Shown one piece after another: positions 1-7,883 of a DNA stretch of 64,000 nucleotides (positions are counted from its first letter, which is position 1; every line of letters begins with the position of its first letter). Origin of the DNA: Trichomonas vaginalis G3. Its lineage: Eukaryota > Parabasalia > Trichomonadida > Trichomonadidae. A model generated the notes under the pieces. That model ran no database searches. It was not told where the DNA came from and saw only the letters and a program-made list of their open reading frames with translations. The DNA is taken from assembly GCF_026262505.1 (NCBI RefSeq), contig NC_067206.1, positions 34,673,896-34,737,895 of the forward strand, read 5' to 3'. Position numbers and translations under genes: made by a program.

Positions 1-2
1 AT

Positions 3-377
3 ATATTTAATAGTTTAGTCAAAAGAGACAAACAAGAAAGAATGCCAGGCTTCAAACTTAAGAAAGGTGACAAAGTAAAAATAGAAATACCTAAACGCGA
101 CCCATATGAAAATACTATTGACTATGACAACAATGGGAACTCGACAGGTACTCACATTCGTGTTCGTAAAAATAGAAGAAAGTATACAAGAGAATATTAT
201 GAAGTTTTAGGCAAACATGGCAAAATGTACAGACTGCAAGCAGAAGATAAAACTACTATTGTCAGACCTCGTTTCAAACTTGTTAAGGTTCAAGGTGGTA
301 TACTTTCAAAGACAGTTCCTAACAAATATAAGACAACTCCTGACGAATATGCTAAAGAAGTTGAAAATGACGACTAA
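3..377 (+). CDS. Polinton integrase, C-terminal part (partial at window edge)
   Basis: The frame is open from the left edge to the stop, so this is the 3' part of a longer gene; the ATG at 42 is internal. The protein is basic and carries the pattern of a retroviral-type integrase C-terminal SH3-like domain: a KKGDKVKIEI strand, then a TREYYEVLGKHGKMYRL segment, then RPRFKLVKV. The second element has the same stretch at the end of its integrase region (59759-60714), which also shows a catalytic-core-like segment; this supports the identity. The enzyme would insert the element's ends into host DNA. Its stop overlaps the 3' end of the convergent fibre-like gene. Confidence 0.72.
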   Translation: MFNSLVKRDKQERMPGFKLKKGDKVKIEIPKRDPYENTIDYDNNGNSTGTHIRVRKNRRKYTREYYEVLGKHGKMYRLQAEDKTTIVRPRFKLVKVQGGILSKTVPNKYKTTPDEYAKEVENDD

Positions 378-1876
378 GCATTTCTATACCATGCGTAAAC
401 TGTCATGTAAGGTGGCATGTAGTCTTTACTCTGTCCCGTTGTTTCCGAATATCCTGAAACGCGATGTGTATGGTTCCTCCTCCCTGAGTGTCATCCCAGT
501 AACAATTTATAGCAAACTTAACGTCGTCTTTAACATCATATCCTTTACCTTTTGTCATTCCTGACCAATCCCAATATCTATGCTTATGCCAACCTGCTTC
601 AGATGTAGTTAAATTATGTAGTGACTGTGTGCAGGTAGTTTTCACCTGAAATCGTTTTACTTCCACCTGTTTCCTTTGAAGAGTTTGCACAATACAAAAA
701 CCTGTCGACTATTTGAGTCCAAGTTCCGAGACCAAGTACTACTTCTGGTCTGGTAGAGTTCATTGACGTGTAAATAGAACCTATAGGATATACTGTTTGA
801 AGTATTTCTGTCTTTAACGTTTGAAGCTCTGTTTTGTCTGCTTTTTTATATAACTTTTCTTCAAGTTCATTTACGTCAGAGATGCTATGTCTATGATATT
901 TTTGTGGGTATGTTCCTTCTGTCCATGCGAAAATATACTCTTTTGTTGCATCTACATATCCAGTTATCCATGTCGAGTCTGCTTTTGTATTCCTTAACTC
1001 TGTAACACCTTTCTCAAGCTCTTTCAACTGTTGTCCATCTTCCATTAAACCTCTGGTATGACTTGAAACCGTTTGTGTCAACATATCTACAGTTTCTTTG
1101 TCGGCTTTAAGGTCTAAACATCCTGAAACCCACCCTGTATTGGCTTTACCTTCTAAAATCTTCGATGTCCGTTCATGGTACCATTCAACCATTTCTTTAA
1201 TTTTTTCATCTTTTTCATCCACATATTCCTTATCTGCCTTCTTCACTAACGCACTAGCCATACAACCCCTATCTACTTTCTCCTCTAACTCACTGTTGAC
1301 ATATGTTTTGTCAGCTTTCTTTTCAAGGCTAACGTTTAAGTCTGTTATTTCAGATATAGAATGTGTATGTCCAACGTCACTTTTACTGTTTAAGGTTTCT
1401 TGTAAGTTTGTAATATTTGCAATGGTATGTGTATGAGTCTTTTTAGAATATTCTTTGTCAGCTCTTGTCACTTCACTTGACATTTTATTGTCAACATATG
1501 TTTTGTCTGCTAGTTCAGGATGAGTATGTTCTTTCGTTGCATATGTTGCATCTGCTCTGTCATGTTCTTCTTGAACTTTTTCAATGACATATTCTTTGTC
1601 AGCTTTGTTGTCAATATCTGCTTTCAAAAGAAGTTCATCTATAGGCTTCTCGTTTAAAGTTCCTTTTGTTGGATTTACACAGACAGTATGGTTCTTACTG
1701 TCTTGAAACAGAAACTCATCTGTCATTGGGTTTATCGTCAGTTTTAAGTTTCCTTCTTTCAATGACTCAGATATCTTAGAATAGTTTGAAAAGTTTGTTG
1801 TGTTCTTATTTAGAGCTTGCAAAATGAGTTGTCGGTTGTGTTGTATTTCTCTCATAGACGCTGTTTCTTTCGACAT
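374..1876 (-). pseudogene. Fibre-like protein with tail-collar-like C-terminus (Polinton, slightly broken)
   Basis: The first 420 codons are open; the conserved 3' end continues to about 374, so this copy is broken by about one or two changes. The protein is built from short repeats of two kinds, KADKTYV-type and HTHTIANITNLQETL-type, the pattern of trimeric phage fibres. Near the C-terminus it reads YPIGSIYTSMNSTRPEV followed by GTWTQIVDRFL, which closely resembles the tail-collar or baseplate-type domain at the tips of many phage fibres. It probably encodes a surface fibre or receptor-binding protein of the virion-like particle. It diverges from the 282-aa gene across 18 bp and is convergent with the integrase gene. 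Confidence 0.7.
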
Positions 1877-1894
1877 TTTTATTCTAGATAAAAT

Positions 1895-2743
1895 ATGCTT
1901 TCAATAGAAAAAGAAAATTCAAGAGTTGCTACAACTAAACCATTAGATGAACTTTTTACGAATGTCGGTCAAAAGTTTGAGACAGAGACCGTAAAGCATG
2001 AAGGCTATCGTTTTGACTACCCACTAAGATGGCTAAGAGACCCATCTGTCACAAAAGCTATTGGCTTTCGTAGAATGAAGTTCATTTCAGAAGCCATACA
2101 TGGTTTCCCATTTACGGTCGCTTTTGAAATTCGATACTATAACAAAGAAAAACGTACGTATGAGAAATTTGAACAGGGAAAACTTTTACAAGTTAGTTTG
2201 CTTGTAAACTTAGAAACAACTCTTCAAGCTTTTCAAGAAAAAATAAACGATATCTATCTCGAATATGCAAACCAGTTTAACATTGACGAAGGAGAGTACC
2301 ATCTCGATATTGTTTATGACAGGAAAAATGCAACTGTTAAAATCGATAGAATAGAAGACCTTGGAGAAGACGTTTATATTTCTACAAAATATAACAACTT
2401 GGCATGGTATAGATTTTTGAGGATGTTAAATCAGCCTGCAGAATATCCAGTACACCCGAACTTTTATGAAGTCGAAAACCCTAATGGAACATATGAAAAT
2501 GTTTTCGACTCAGATGCTATTATAGTTCATGCTTCATTTTCTGGTGCACAAAACTCTTTTTTATGCTTGGCAAATGACTTTTACGAAAAACCTACAAAGC
2601 TATATGAACCACCAAGTGGAAGTATTTCAGACTTTCAAGTATGGTTTACAACAGATGGAAGAAAGAGAATAGTTCCATTATACCATGCGTTTTACTTAGA
2701 ACTTAGTCTCATATACAACTACTATCAAACGGTAAAAATATAA
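1895..2743 (+). CDS. Polinton 282-aa protein with variable centre (possible penton or spike component)
   Basis: I do not recognise a family. The frame is intact and starts 18 bp from the divergent fibre-like gene. Compared with the counterpart at 57099-57947, residues 1-63 are identical and the last 78 residues differ at only about three positions, while residues 64-204 are largely unrelated. The centre here contains LNQPAEYPVHPNF and DLGEDVYIS; the counterpart has other sequence of nearly the same length. That is what a conserved base with an exchangeable outer domain would give. The place next to a fibre gene suggests a penton, spike base or fibre partner, but that is inference. No signal peptide or membrane segment is visible. 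Confidence 0.75.
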   Translation: MLSIEKENSRVATTKPLDELFTNVGQKFETETVKHEGYRFDYPLRWLRDPSVTKAIGFRRMKFISEAIHGFPFTVAFEIRYYNKEKRTYEKFEQGKLLQVSLLVNLETTLQAFQEKINDIYLEYANQFNIDEGEYHLDIVYDRKNATVKIDRIEDLGEDVYISTKYNNLAWYRFLRMLNQPAEYPVHPNFYEVENPNGTYENVFDSDAIIVHASFSGAQNSFLCLANDFYEKPTKLYEPPSGSISDFQVWFTTDGRKRIVPLYHAFYLELSLIYNYYQTVKI

Positions 2744-2745
2744 TT

Positions 2746-2988
2746 TTAATACGGTTGAGGTGTTGGATTTGGTTGCCAACTAGACTGTGGTGCAGGTTCA
2801 GGCTGTTGTATAACAGGAGCTTGTTCTTCTGGTTCAGGGTCTTTAGGTATAATACCAACAAATTGACCTACTCTTTTACCAATATTTTTGACTCCGTTCC
2901 AAATTCCTCTTCCTACGGTTTTTATTCCATTCCATATACCTCTTCCAACATTTCGAAAGAAGTTTCCTATTCTTCCAAAGAAACCCAT
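2746..2988 (-). CDS. Polinton 80-aa amphipathic Gly/Trp-repeat protein
   Basis: Small intact frame. The N-terminal half has a repeated amphipathic unit (VGRGIWNGIK, VGRGIWNGVK, IGKRVGQFVG); the C-terminal half is rich in Pro, Gln and Glu. A short glycine-rich amphipathic N-terminus is typical of membrane-active minor capsid proteins such as adenovirus pVI and its Polinton counterparts, so such a role is possible. A near-identical copy lies at 56854-57096 in the other element. It is convergent with the 282-aa gene (2 bp apart) and 18 bp downstream of the 120-aa gene. The motif TTTTTACATATAGTAAAATG at its start is the element-type start context. Confidence 0.7.
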   Translation of the reverse strand: MGFFGRIGNFFRNVGRGIWNGIKTVGRGIWNGVKNIGKRVGQFVGIIPKDPEPEEQAPVIQQPEPAPQSSWQPNPTPQPY

Positions 2989-3006
2989 TTTACTATATGT
3001 AAAAAT

Positions 3007-3369
3007 CTAATGTCCGCCTAGTCTCTTACGTTTCCTTCTGAGTTCCATAGCATTTTTTAACTGGAGCTCATACATTCTATTTCTCCTCTGGTAGAAAACA
3101 TACTCTGGGTCAACTCCTGTGTTCGCGTCATCTGCATAGAGTTGTTTATATCCCACTTCAGGGTTTGTATAAAACTCTTTCCATCTCATATTTGCATACC
3201 ATGGTGGTAAGCCTAACGCAGCGTCATTTGACATGGCAGTTTGCATTTGTACATCTGTTGGCACCTGACCATAGTTTGCCATTGCAGTTTGTATTCTAAC
3301 TTCATTTGGAATATTCTCTGGGTTTGGTTGTCCAGGTTGCTGTGCATTCGCTAAGTTCTGTGCGTCCAT
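3007..3369 (-). CDS. Polinton 120-aa protein, unknown function
   Basis: Intact frame. The N-terminus is rich in Gln, Asn and Pro and carries an internal near-repeat: NEVRIQTAMANYGQVP and TDVQMQTAMSND. The middle has a conserved aromatic patch (LPPWYANMRWKEFY) and the C-terminus is strongly basic (ELRRKRKRLGGH), which could bind DNA. No family is recognised. It lies between the 43-aa membrane protein and the 80-aa protein, all on one strand with the methyltransferase, so the four may form a co-oriented block. The counterpart region in the second element is 56472-56835. Confidence 0.7.
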   Translation of the reverse strand: MDAQNLANAQQPGQPNPENIPNEVRIQTAMANYGQVPTDVQMQTAMSNDAALGLPPWYANMRWKEFYTNPEVGYKQLYADDANTGVDPEYVFYQRRNRMYELQLKNAMELRRKRKRLGGH

Positions 3370-3393
3370 TTTAATATTAGATAAAAATATCTC

Positions 3394-3525
3394 TTACGAG
3401 TACATATGCTGAACATTTGCTGGTATTGGTTCATCTTCATATTCTCTATATCTTTCTGCCACGTCAAATAAGTAAATGACACAATGGAAAAAACCTAAAA
3501 CAAGTAGTCCTATTTCAAACCACAT
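3394..3525 (-). CDS. Polinton 43-aa single-span membrane microprotein
   Basis: A 43-codon frame. Its ATG lies inside the 3' end of the methyltransferase gene in another frame (16-bp overlap). Residues 5-20 (IGLLVLGFFHCVIYLF) form one hydrophobic span, followed by an acidic tail with REYEDEPMPANVQ. The same frame, start overlap and stop are kept at 56319-56450 in the second element, with almost no change, which argues for a real gene. It may be a small membrane protein of the particle or of its exit from the cell; no family is recognised. Confidence 0.62.
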   Translation of the reverse strand: MWFEIGLLVLGFFHCVIYLFDVAERYREYEDEPIPANVQHMYS

Positions 3526-4328
3526 TTACTTACCAATAAAATTTCTTTGTTATGACACTTTTTCCGGTTTATAGGACCTCTCTCATATTCTATCTTATCG
3601 TATCTAAAATCATAGTCATGTATATCCTCTAACCATCTCATGACACTTTCCAAACCACTTTTATCGGATGTAAAGTAAAAGCATGGATGGTTATGTAAAA
3701 CGTCTAAAGTTTCTAAAGAGTCTCTCAAAGTCCAGTCTACTTGGTATTGAAAATCGTATGTGTTATAGAACGGCGGGTCTACTATAAAGAAAACATTTTC
3801 CTTGTTTTTATATTTTTCATACAACTCTGTCCAACGACATCTCACAAACTCTATACCCTCAGTATATTTTTCTATGTTCTCTTTGAAAACCTTTGTATAG
3901 TTAAGATATAAAACGTTTGACATAAGTGTTTCAATGTCATGAACTCTTATAGAACCACTATACAATAGTCTAGAAGATATACTATCCCAGTCAATATACT
4001 CTGCTTTTTTCAAAACCTCTCTGACAGTATTTTTCTTATCTAATGGTATACGTTCCATCTTACCTATAGGTATCTTTTCTTTCAACTCACTCAATATTTT
4101 GTTAGTGTCTGGTATATGTTTGAGACGGTTCATATAGTTGTCGAAGTCATTGCATATAATCTTTGAGTCAGGAAATACAGTATGGCACAAATGAGATATA
4201 TAGAAACTTCCACCGAACAAATCTACAAATGTTAGACCATTCGGTAGTTTCTTAAGTTCTCTCAATAGAATATCTTTACATCTACTCTTATTTCCAAAGA
4301 AGGGTAACGGTGGTTTTGTAAAATTCAT
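3510..4328 (-). CDS. Dam-type DNA N6-adenine methyltransferase (Polinton)
   Basis: A 272-aa protein. The start is set at MNFTKPPLPFFGNKS, the start shared with the copy at 55516; an upstream in-frame extension is not shared. The motifs are those of class D12 (Dam/DpnM) methyltransferases: PLPFFGNKSRCKD near the N-terminus with the AdoMet-binding segment FVDLFGGSFYISH, and the catalytic DPPF motif in FIVDPPFYNTYDFQ. The enzyme would transfer a methyl group from AdoMet to adenine N6 in a short DNA site. T. vaginalis is known to carry N6-methyladenine and Maverick-related adenine methyltransferases. The gene is the outermost one, next to the terminus. Confidence 0.88.
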   Translation of the reverse strand: MNFTKPPLPFFGNKSRCKDILLRELKKLPNGLTFVDLFGGSFYISHLCHTVFPDSKIICNDFDNYMNRLKHIPDTNKILSELKEKIPIGKMERIPLDKKNTVREVLKKAEYIDWDSISSRLLYSGSIRVHDIETLMSNVLYLNYTKVFKENIEKYTEGIEFVRCRWTELYEKYKNKENVFFIVDPPFYNTYDFQYQVDWTLRDSLETLDVLHNHPCFYFTSDKSGLESVMRWLEDIHDYDFRYDKIEYERGPINRKKCHNKEILLVSKCGLK

Positions 4329-4776
4329 TTTATATTTAATAAAAATGTTTTTTCCCTGAAAAGCTACAGAAAAGTGACAAAACATGAAAACTACTCGGTT
4401 AAGGTCTTGTCGGTTTTGTAAAATAACCATCCTATCTTGTTAAGACTTCCTGGACTGTTGTCAAAATGTCATGTTGTCTCATTTTTTCAGAGAAGTTCGT
4501 TTAACCGAGGGACCGAGGGACCGAGGGACCTGGTGACGTAGCGACGATAGACCCTTACTTGTCCGGACATAGTTCTACTATTTTGAGTCCTCTACCGAAA
4601 AGTCAACAGCAACGACTTTCAAAAATTTTTAGGGCTAGAAGGCACGAAGTGCCTGGGAAGCCCGCTTTACCCAAAAAAAACCTCATTTTAGACTTCATTG
4701 CATACTAAACATCTTCAGGGGGCTAGAGGGGCGCAGCCCTGGAAGCCCCAATACCTTTTTTTTTTTTTTTTTTTTT
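4329..4776. repeat. Polinton terminal non-coding region: hairpins, short tandem repeat, T run
   Basis: No gene. It contains a 9-bp unit (ACCGAGGG plus A/C) repeated three times at about 4505-4531, a hairpin with arms GGCAC and GTGCC around 4641-4652, a second hairpin with arms GGGC and GCCC around 4728-4738, and a terminal run of 21 T. The sequence between hairpins and T run matches, in reverse complement, the start of the second element (ACTAAACATCTTCAG here, CTGAAGATGTTTAGT there). This marks the element boundary. The GC-rich hairpins differ between copies but keep the flanking GGGCTAGA and GGAAGCCC, so they behave as a compensated structure or a repeat variant. Confidence 0.7.
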
Positions 4777-4854
4777 ACAATGGAAATATTGATACATTAT
4801 CTGAAATCTTCATCGTTCTTGTAGTGGCAATTTGACAAAAATTTGATTCGTTTT

Positions 4855-7293
4855 ATGTTTTTCCTTTTACTCCTTAATAATGCGAGATCTCTCGATTTCA
4901 ACTTCACCGGCAACCGTCTAACAATAAATGGAACAACACCAGAAGATGATAGTATCTCAAAATATGATATAGACCAAAATGCAAAAAATCGTTGGTTTGA
5001 AGAGCTTTATATCGAAGGAAAAATTAAAACACTAGAATCAGACTGTTTTAGTGATATGGTATGTATAGCAAAAGTAGTAATAATTTCAAATGTGACTGAT
5101 ATAAAATCGAGAAGTTTTGCCAACTGTATAAATCTAACAGAAATACATTTTCCATTATCACTTAGAAGAATTTATGAGAATGCTTTTCAATCGTGTTCCT
5201 TTGAAACAATTGAATTTCCACAAGAACTAGAAGAAATTAAAGATTTAGCTTTTGAAGAATGCAAGTCCTTGATTACAGTTATTTTTGATGGAGATAATAT
5301 CGATATTTCAGCAGCATCTTTCTCCAATTGTCCAAATCTTACAACAATAAAAATCACGAGCGAAACATACTATCAATTTTACAATGGTGCTGTTTACAAA
5401 GAAGATTACACAACTCTTGTTATGTATCCACCAGCAGAAACCAAGCTTTCATTACATCCAAACGTGAAAGTATTTCAATATTATGCTTTTGCTTCATCGG
5501 CTCTAGAAGAACTTCCTATACCAAGTACAGTCGAATCAATAGAGCACCATTGCTTTATTAACATGAATAAAATAAAACAATTCAAAATTCCGAAATCCGT
5601 TAAAAATTTCAGCTCCACATTATTCTACAAATGTTCAAATCTTGAAAAATTAGAGATTGAGTGTAATATTAAAACAATTGACCCATTCTTTTGCTCATCG
5701 AATACGAATTTAACCGAAGTTATCTTACCGGACACTGTAGTTGAAATAGAACAATTCGCGTTCACTAACTGCAAACATCTGAGTAAAATAAGGCTTCCTT
5801 CCAGCTTAAAATCCATAAAAGAAAAAGCATTTTCAGATTCAGGCCTGGAAATCATCGAAATGAACGATGACTTATCCGATATCGGTAACCAAGCATTCAA
5901 AGGTTGTTCAAAATTGACAACGATTAAGTTTAATTCAAAAATCAAATCATTGAGGCCAGGAGTTTTCCAGAGTTGCACAGGACTGAAGTCAATCGAACTC
6001 CCAAGTAATGTAGAAGAGATCGGATACGGTTTATTCCAAGGATGTTCAAGTCTTGAAAAAATTATTTTTCATGGCCCAGTTAAAATAATGAATAACACTT
6101 TTGTTTATTGCACGAGCTTGACAACCGTAGAATTGCCGAATTCACTCACCAATATTGGTAGTTTGGCGTTTGCTTACTGTTCGAAATTATCCGAAATCGT
6201 AATACCTTCTAGCGTCAAGGTAATTGACGGTTCCGCATTCTCCTATTGCGAAAAACTTCAAAAAGTGACGTTTAAAGGTTCAATTGATTTGATATGTTCC
6301 TGGGCATTCTCTTATTGCACTTCTTTGAAGCATATATCGCTCCCTGAGATATCCGAAATGGAATGGTCTGTGTTTTATGGCACAGGTCTCGTTGAAATTA
6401 CGATTCCCGATAATTTATTAACAATTCCTGACGATTGCTTCAATAATTGCGTTGATTTGAAGACAGTTGTACTCGGATCTAACACGGGAACCATCAGCGA
6501 AAGAGCTTTTTCAAATTGTATCAGTTTGGAAACGGTAAAATTCAATGATAACCTTGTTGTCATCGAAAACTACGTATTTACAAACTGTACAAGCTTGAAA
6601 TCAGTTAAATTCGGCCATAAACTTAGTAATATTTACAGATTTATTTTCCAAGACAGCGGAATTGAAGAAATCATCATTACAAGTAATCCTGAGCTAGATA
6701 CATATTGTTTCTCACGCTGTCCGAAGCTTAAAAGTGTAGATATTGGTAATGTTTACAGATTGCCATTCCACTGCTTCGAAAACAGCAGTATTTCAGAGAT
6801 AATATTACCACCGCAGCTAACAGAAGTCAGAGAAGATGCTTTTACAAACTGTAAACTCAAAAATGTTACAATTTTAGGAAATGCAAACTTAAGAAGCCGT
6901 TCTTTCTTCAACTGTGGTGAAATTGAAACCCTATACATCTCTAAAATCTCACAAATAGCTGAAGACGCCTTTAGCGGAACAACAATTATTTCAAAATTAA
7001 TTTATTGCGGAAACCAAACGTTGGATTACAATTTGAACAACGTCAAATCAGTTGTTGTATCTGGTTTCTACCGTAAGAAAGTATTTGGAGGAGTTTCTGT
7101 CACTGTTGATAAGAAAATTTGTGGAACACCTCCTCGCGACCCATTAGATAGGTCACTTATTATCACCATCTCAGTTGTTTGTGCTGCCATCGCTTTTTCA
7201 GTCATTTCTATCATTATTTTCTGTTATTGGTCAAAGCGTCGTGAGCGCTTCTCCAGAGAAAAGCTTAGTGAGTCACTATTAAGTCAAGTGTAA
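4855..7293 (+). CDS. BspA-like leucine-rich surface protein
   Basis: The frame extends to a TTG at 4843, but the first ATG (4855) gives an 812-aa protein starting with the short hydrophobic leader MFFLLLLNNARS, so I take 4855. The body consists of about 25-30 LRR_5/BspA-type repeats of about 23 residues (pattern I..AFxNCxxLxxIxIPxSVxxI), common in trichomonad surface proteins. A membrane span lies at about residues 767-790 (LIITISVVCAAIAFSVISII), followed by a short basic tail (CYWSKRRERFSREK). Topology: signal peptide, extracellular solenoid, one span, short cytoplasmic tail. Such proteins are thought to take part in adhesion to host cells or bacteria. The ATG lies only 79 bp from the Polinton T run, so its promoter may be partly or wholly displaced by that insertion. 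Confidence 0.9.
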   Translation: MFFLLLLNNARSLDFNFTGNRLTINGTTPEDDSISKYDIDQNAKNRWFEELYIEGKIKTLESDCFSDMVCIAKVVIISNVTDIKSRSFANCINLTEIHFPLSLRRIYENAFQSCSFETIEFPQELEEIKDLAFEECKSLITVIFDGDNIDISAASFSNCPNLTTIKITSETYYQFYNGAVYKEDYTTLVMYPPAETKLSLHPNVKVFQYYAFASSALEELPIPSTVESIEHHCFINMNKIKQFKIPKSVKNFSSTLFYKCSNLEKLEIECNIKTIDPFFCSSNTNLTEVILPDTVVEIEQFAFTNCKHLSKIRLPSSLKSIKEKAFSDSGLEIIEMNDDLSDIGNQAFKGCSKLTTIKFNSKIKSLRPGVFQSCTGLKSIELPSNVEEIGYGLFQGCSSLEKIIFHGPVKIMNNTFVYCTSLTTVELPNSLTNIGSLAFAYCSKLSEIVIPSSVKVIDGSAFSYCEKLQKVTFKGSIDLICSWAFSYCTSLKHISLPEISEMEWSVFYGTGLVEITIPDNLLTIPDDCFNNCVDLKTVVLGSNTGTISERAFSNCISLETVKFNDNLVVIENYVFTNCTSLKSVKFGHKLSNIYRFIFQDSGIEEIIITSNPELDTYCFSRCPKLKSVDIGNVYRLPFHCFENSSISEIILPPQLTEVREDAFTNCKLKNVTILGNANLRSRSFFNCGEIETLYISKISQIAEDAFSGTTIISKLIYCGNQTLDYNLNNVKSVVVSGFYRKKVFGGVSVTVDKKICGTPPRDPLDRSLIITISVVCAAIAFSVISIIIFCYWSKRRERFSREKLSESLLSQV

Positions 7294-7883
7294 TATAAAT
7301 ATAATAAACTGTCTGACTTTTTAAAATAATTTTATAATTTTTTTTTATAACGCTATCAAAAATGACAAAATATACAGCTATCCATGTTTTGAAAACATTC
7401 CTTGGTAAAATTTCAATTTCTTGTATCTTTTTGGATATGATATTTTTTTTTACTTGCATAATAATATATATGGATAATTCTCTTAAGCTGGTAAGATAGA
7501 GACACCCAATATCTCCTTAAATTTCCAACATAGTAAAAAAATATCATATACAATTAAGGCTTTCTAGCATAAAAATAATTAAGTGATACATTTTTTTGCG
7601 CCAAAATTTTAATCCTCAGAAAAATTGTGAACTAATTCAATTTTGCATCTGAAATTTTATGAATATTCTGATAAACCAATTCTACTAACACTTATCGTAT
7701 TTGAATATCATTCAAATATTGTTGAGTATTCTGATCCAATTTTTTCTTAAGTTCTTTTGTTGGTACTTAATATTTGAAGCCATAAATGATTGATCTCAGA
7801 AAAAAATACCAATACATTTAAGATTTTTCAAAGTCGGTTTAAAATTTCACAGTTTCAGATAATTTATCTTTCATTTCACTTTC
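7294..7883. other. Intergenic, AT-rich
   Basis: No supported gene. The stretch is very AT-rich, with a short inverted repeat (ATTTGAATATCATTCAAAT) around 7698-7716. An initiator for the next gene lies at its right end. Confidence 0.5.
7871..7880 (+). promoter_or_regulatory. Initiator pair (TCATT/TCACT) before the DUF1963 gene
   Basis: TCATT at 7871 and TCACT at 7876 both fit the trichomonad initiator TCA[CT][AT], with the A as +1. They would give 5' leaders of about 6 or 11 bases before the ATG at 7884, the short-leader arrangement known for T. vaginalis. Confidence 0.6.

Larger units (their letters stand above)
1..4776 (-). mobile_element. Maverick/Polinton copy 1 (terminal part, runs off the left edge)
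   Basis: This is the terminal part of a Polinton, a virus-like DNA element. From the left edge it holds the integrase C-terminal part, a fibre-like gene, a 282-aa gene, 80-aa, 120-aa and 43-aa genes, a Dam-type methyltransferase and a non-coding terminus ending in a run of 21 T (4756-4776). The same gene order appears mirrored at 55128-60714, which defines the unit. Most frames here look open, with only one or two breaks. The methyltransferases of the two copies are about 93 percent identical at protein level by my count, so the copies are related lineages and not a fresh duplication. The terminal inverted repeat cannot be tested because the other end lies outside the window. Confidence 0.88.

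Noticed and set aside
4843-4854. Start of the BspA-like gene at 4843
   Set aside because: The codon is TTG; the first ATG at 4855 begins exactly at the hydrophobic leader, so the earlier start is not used in a nuclear eukaryotic gene.
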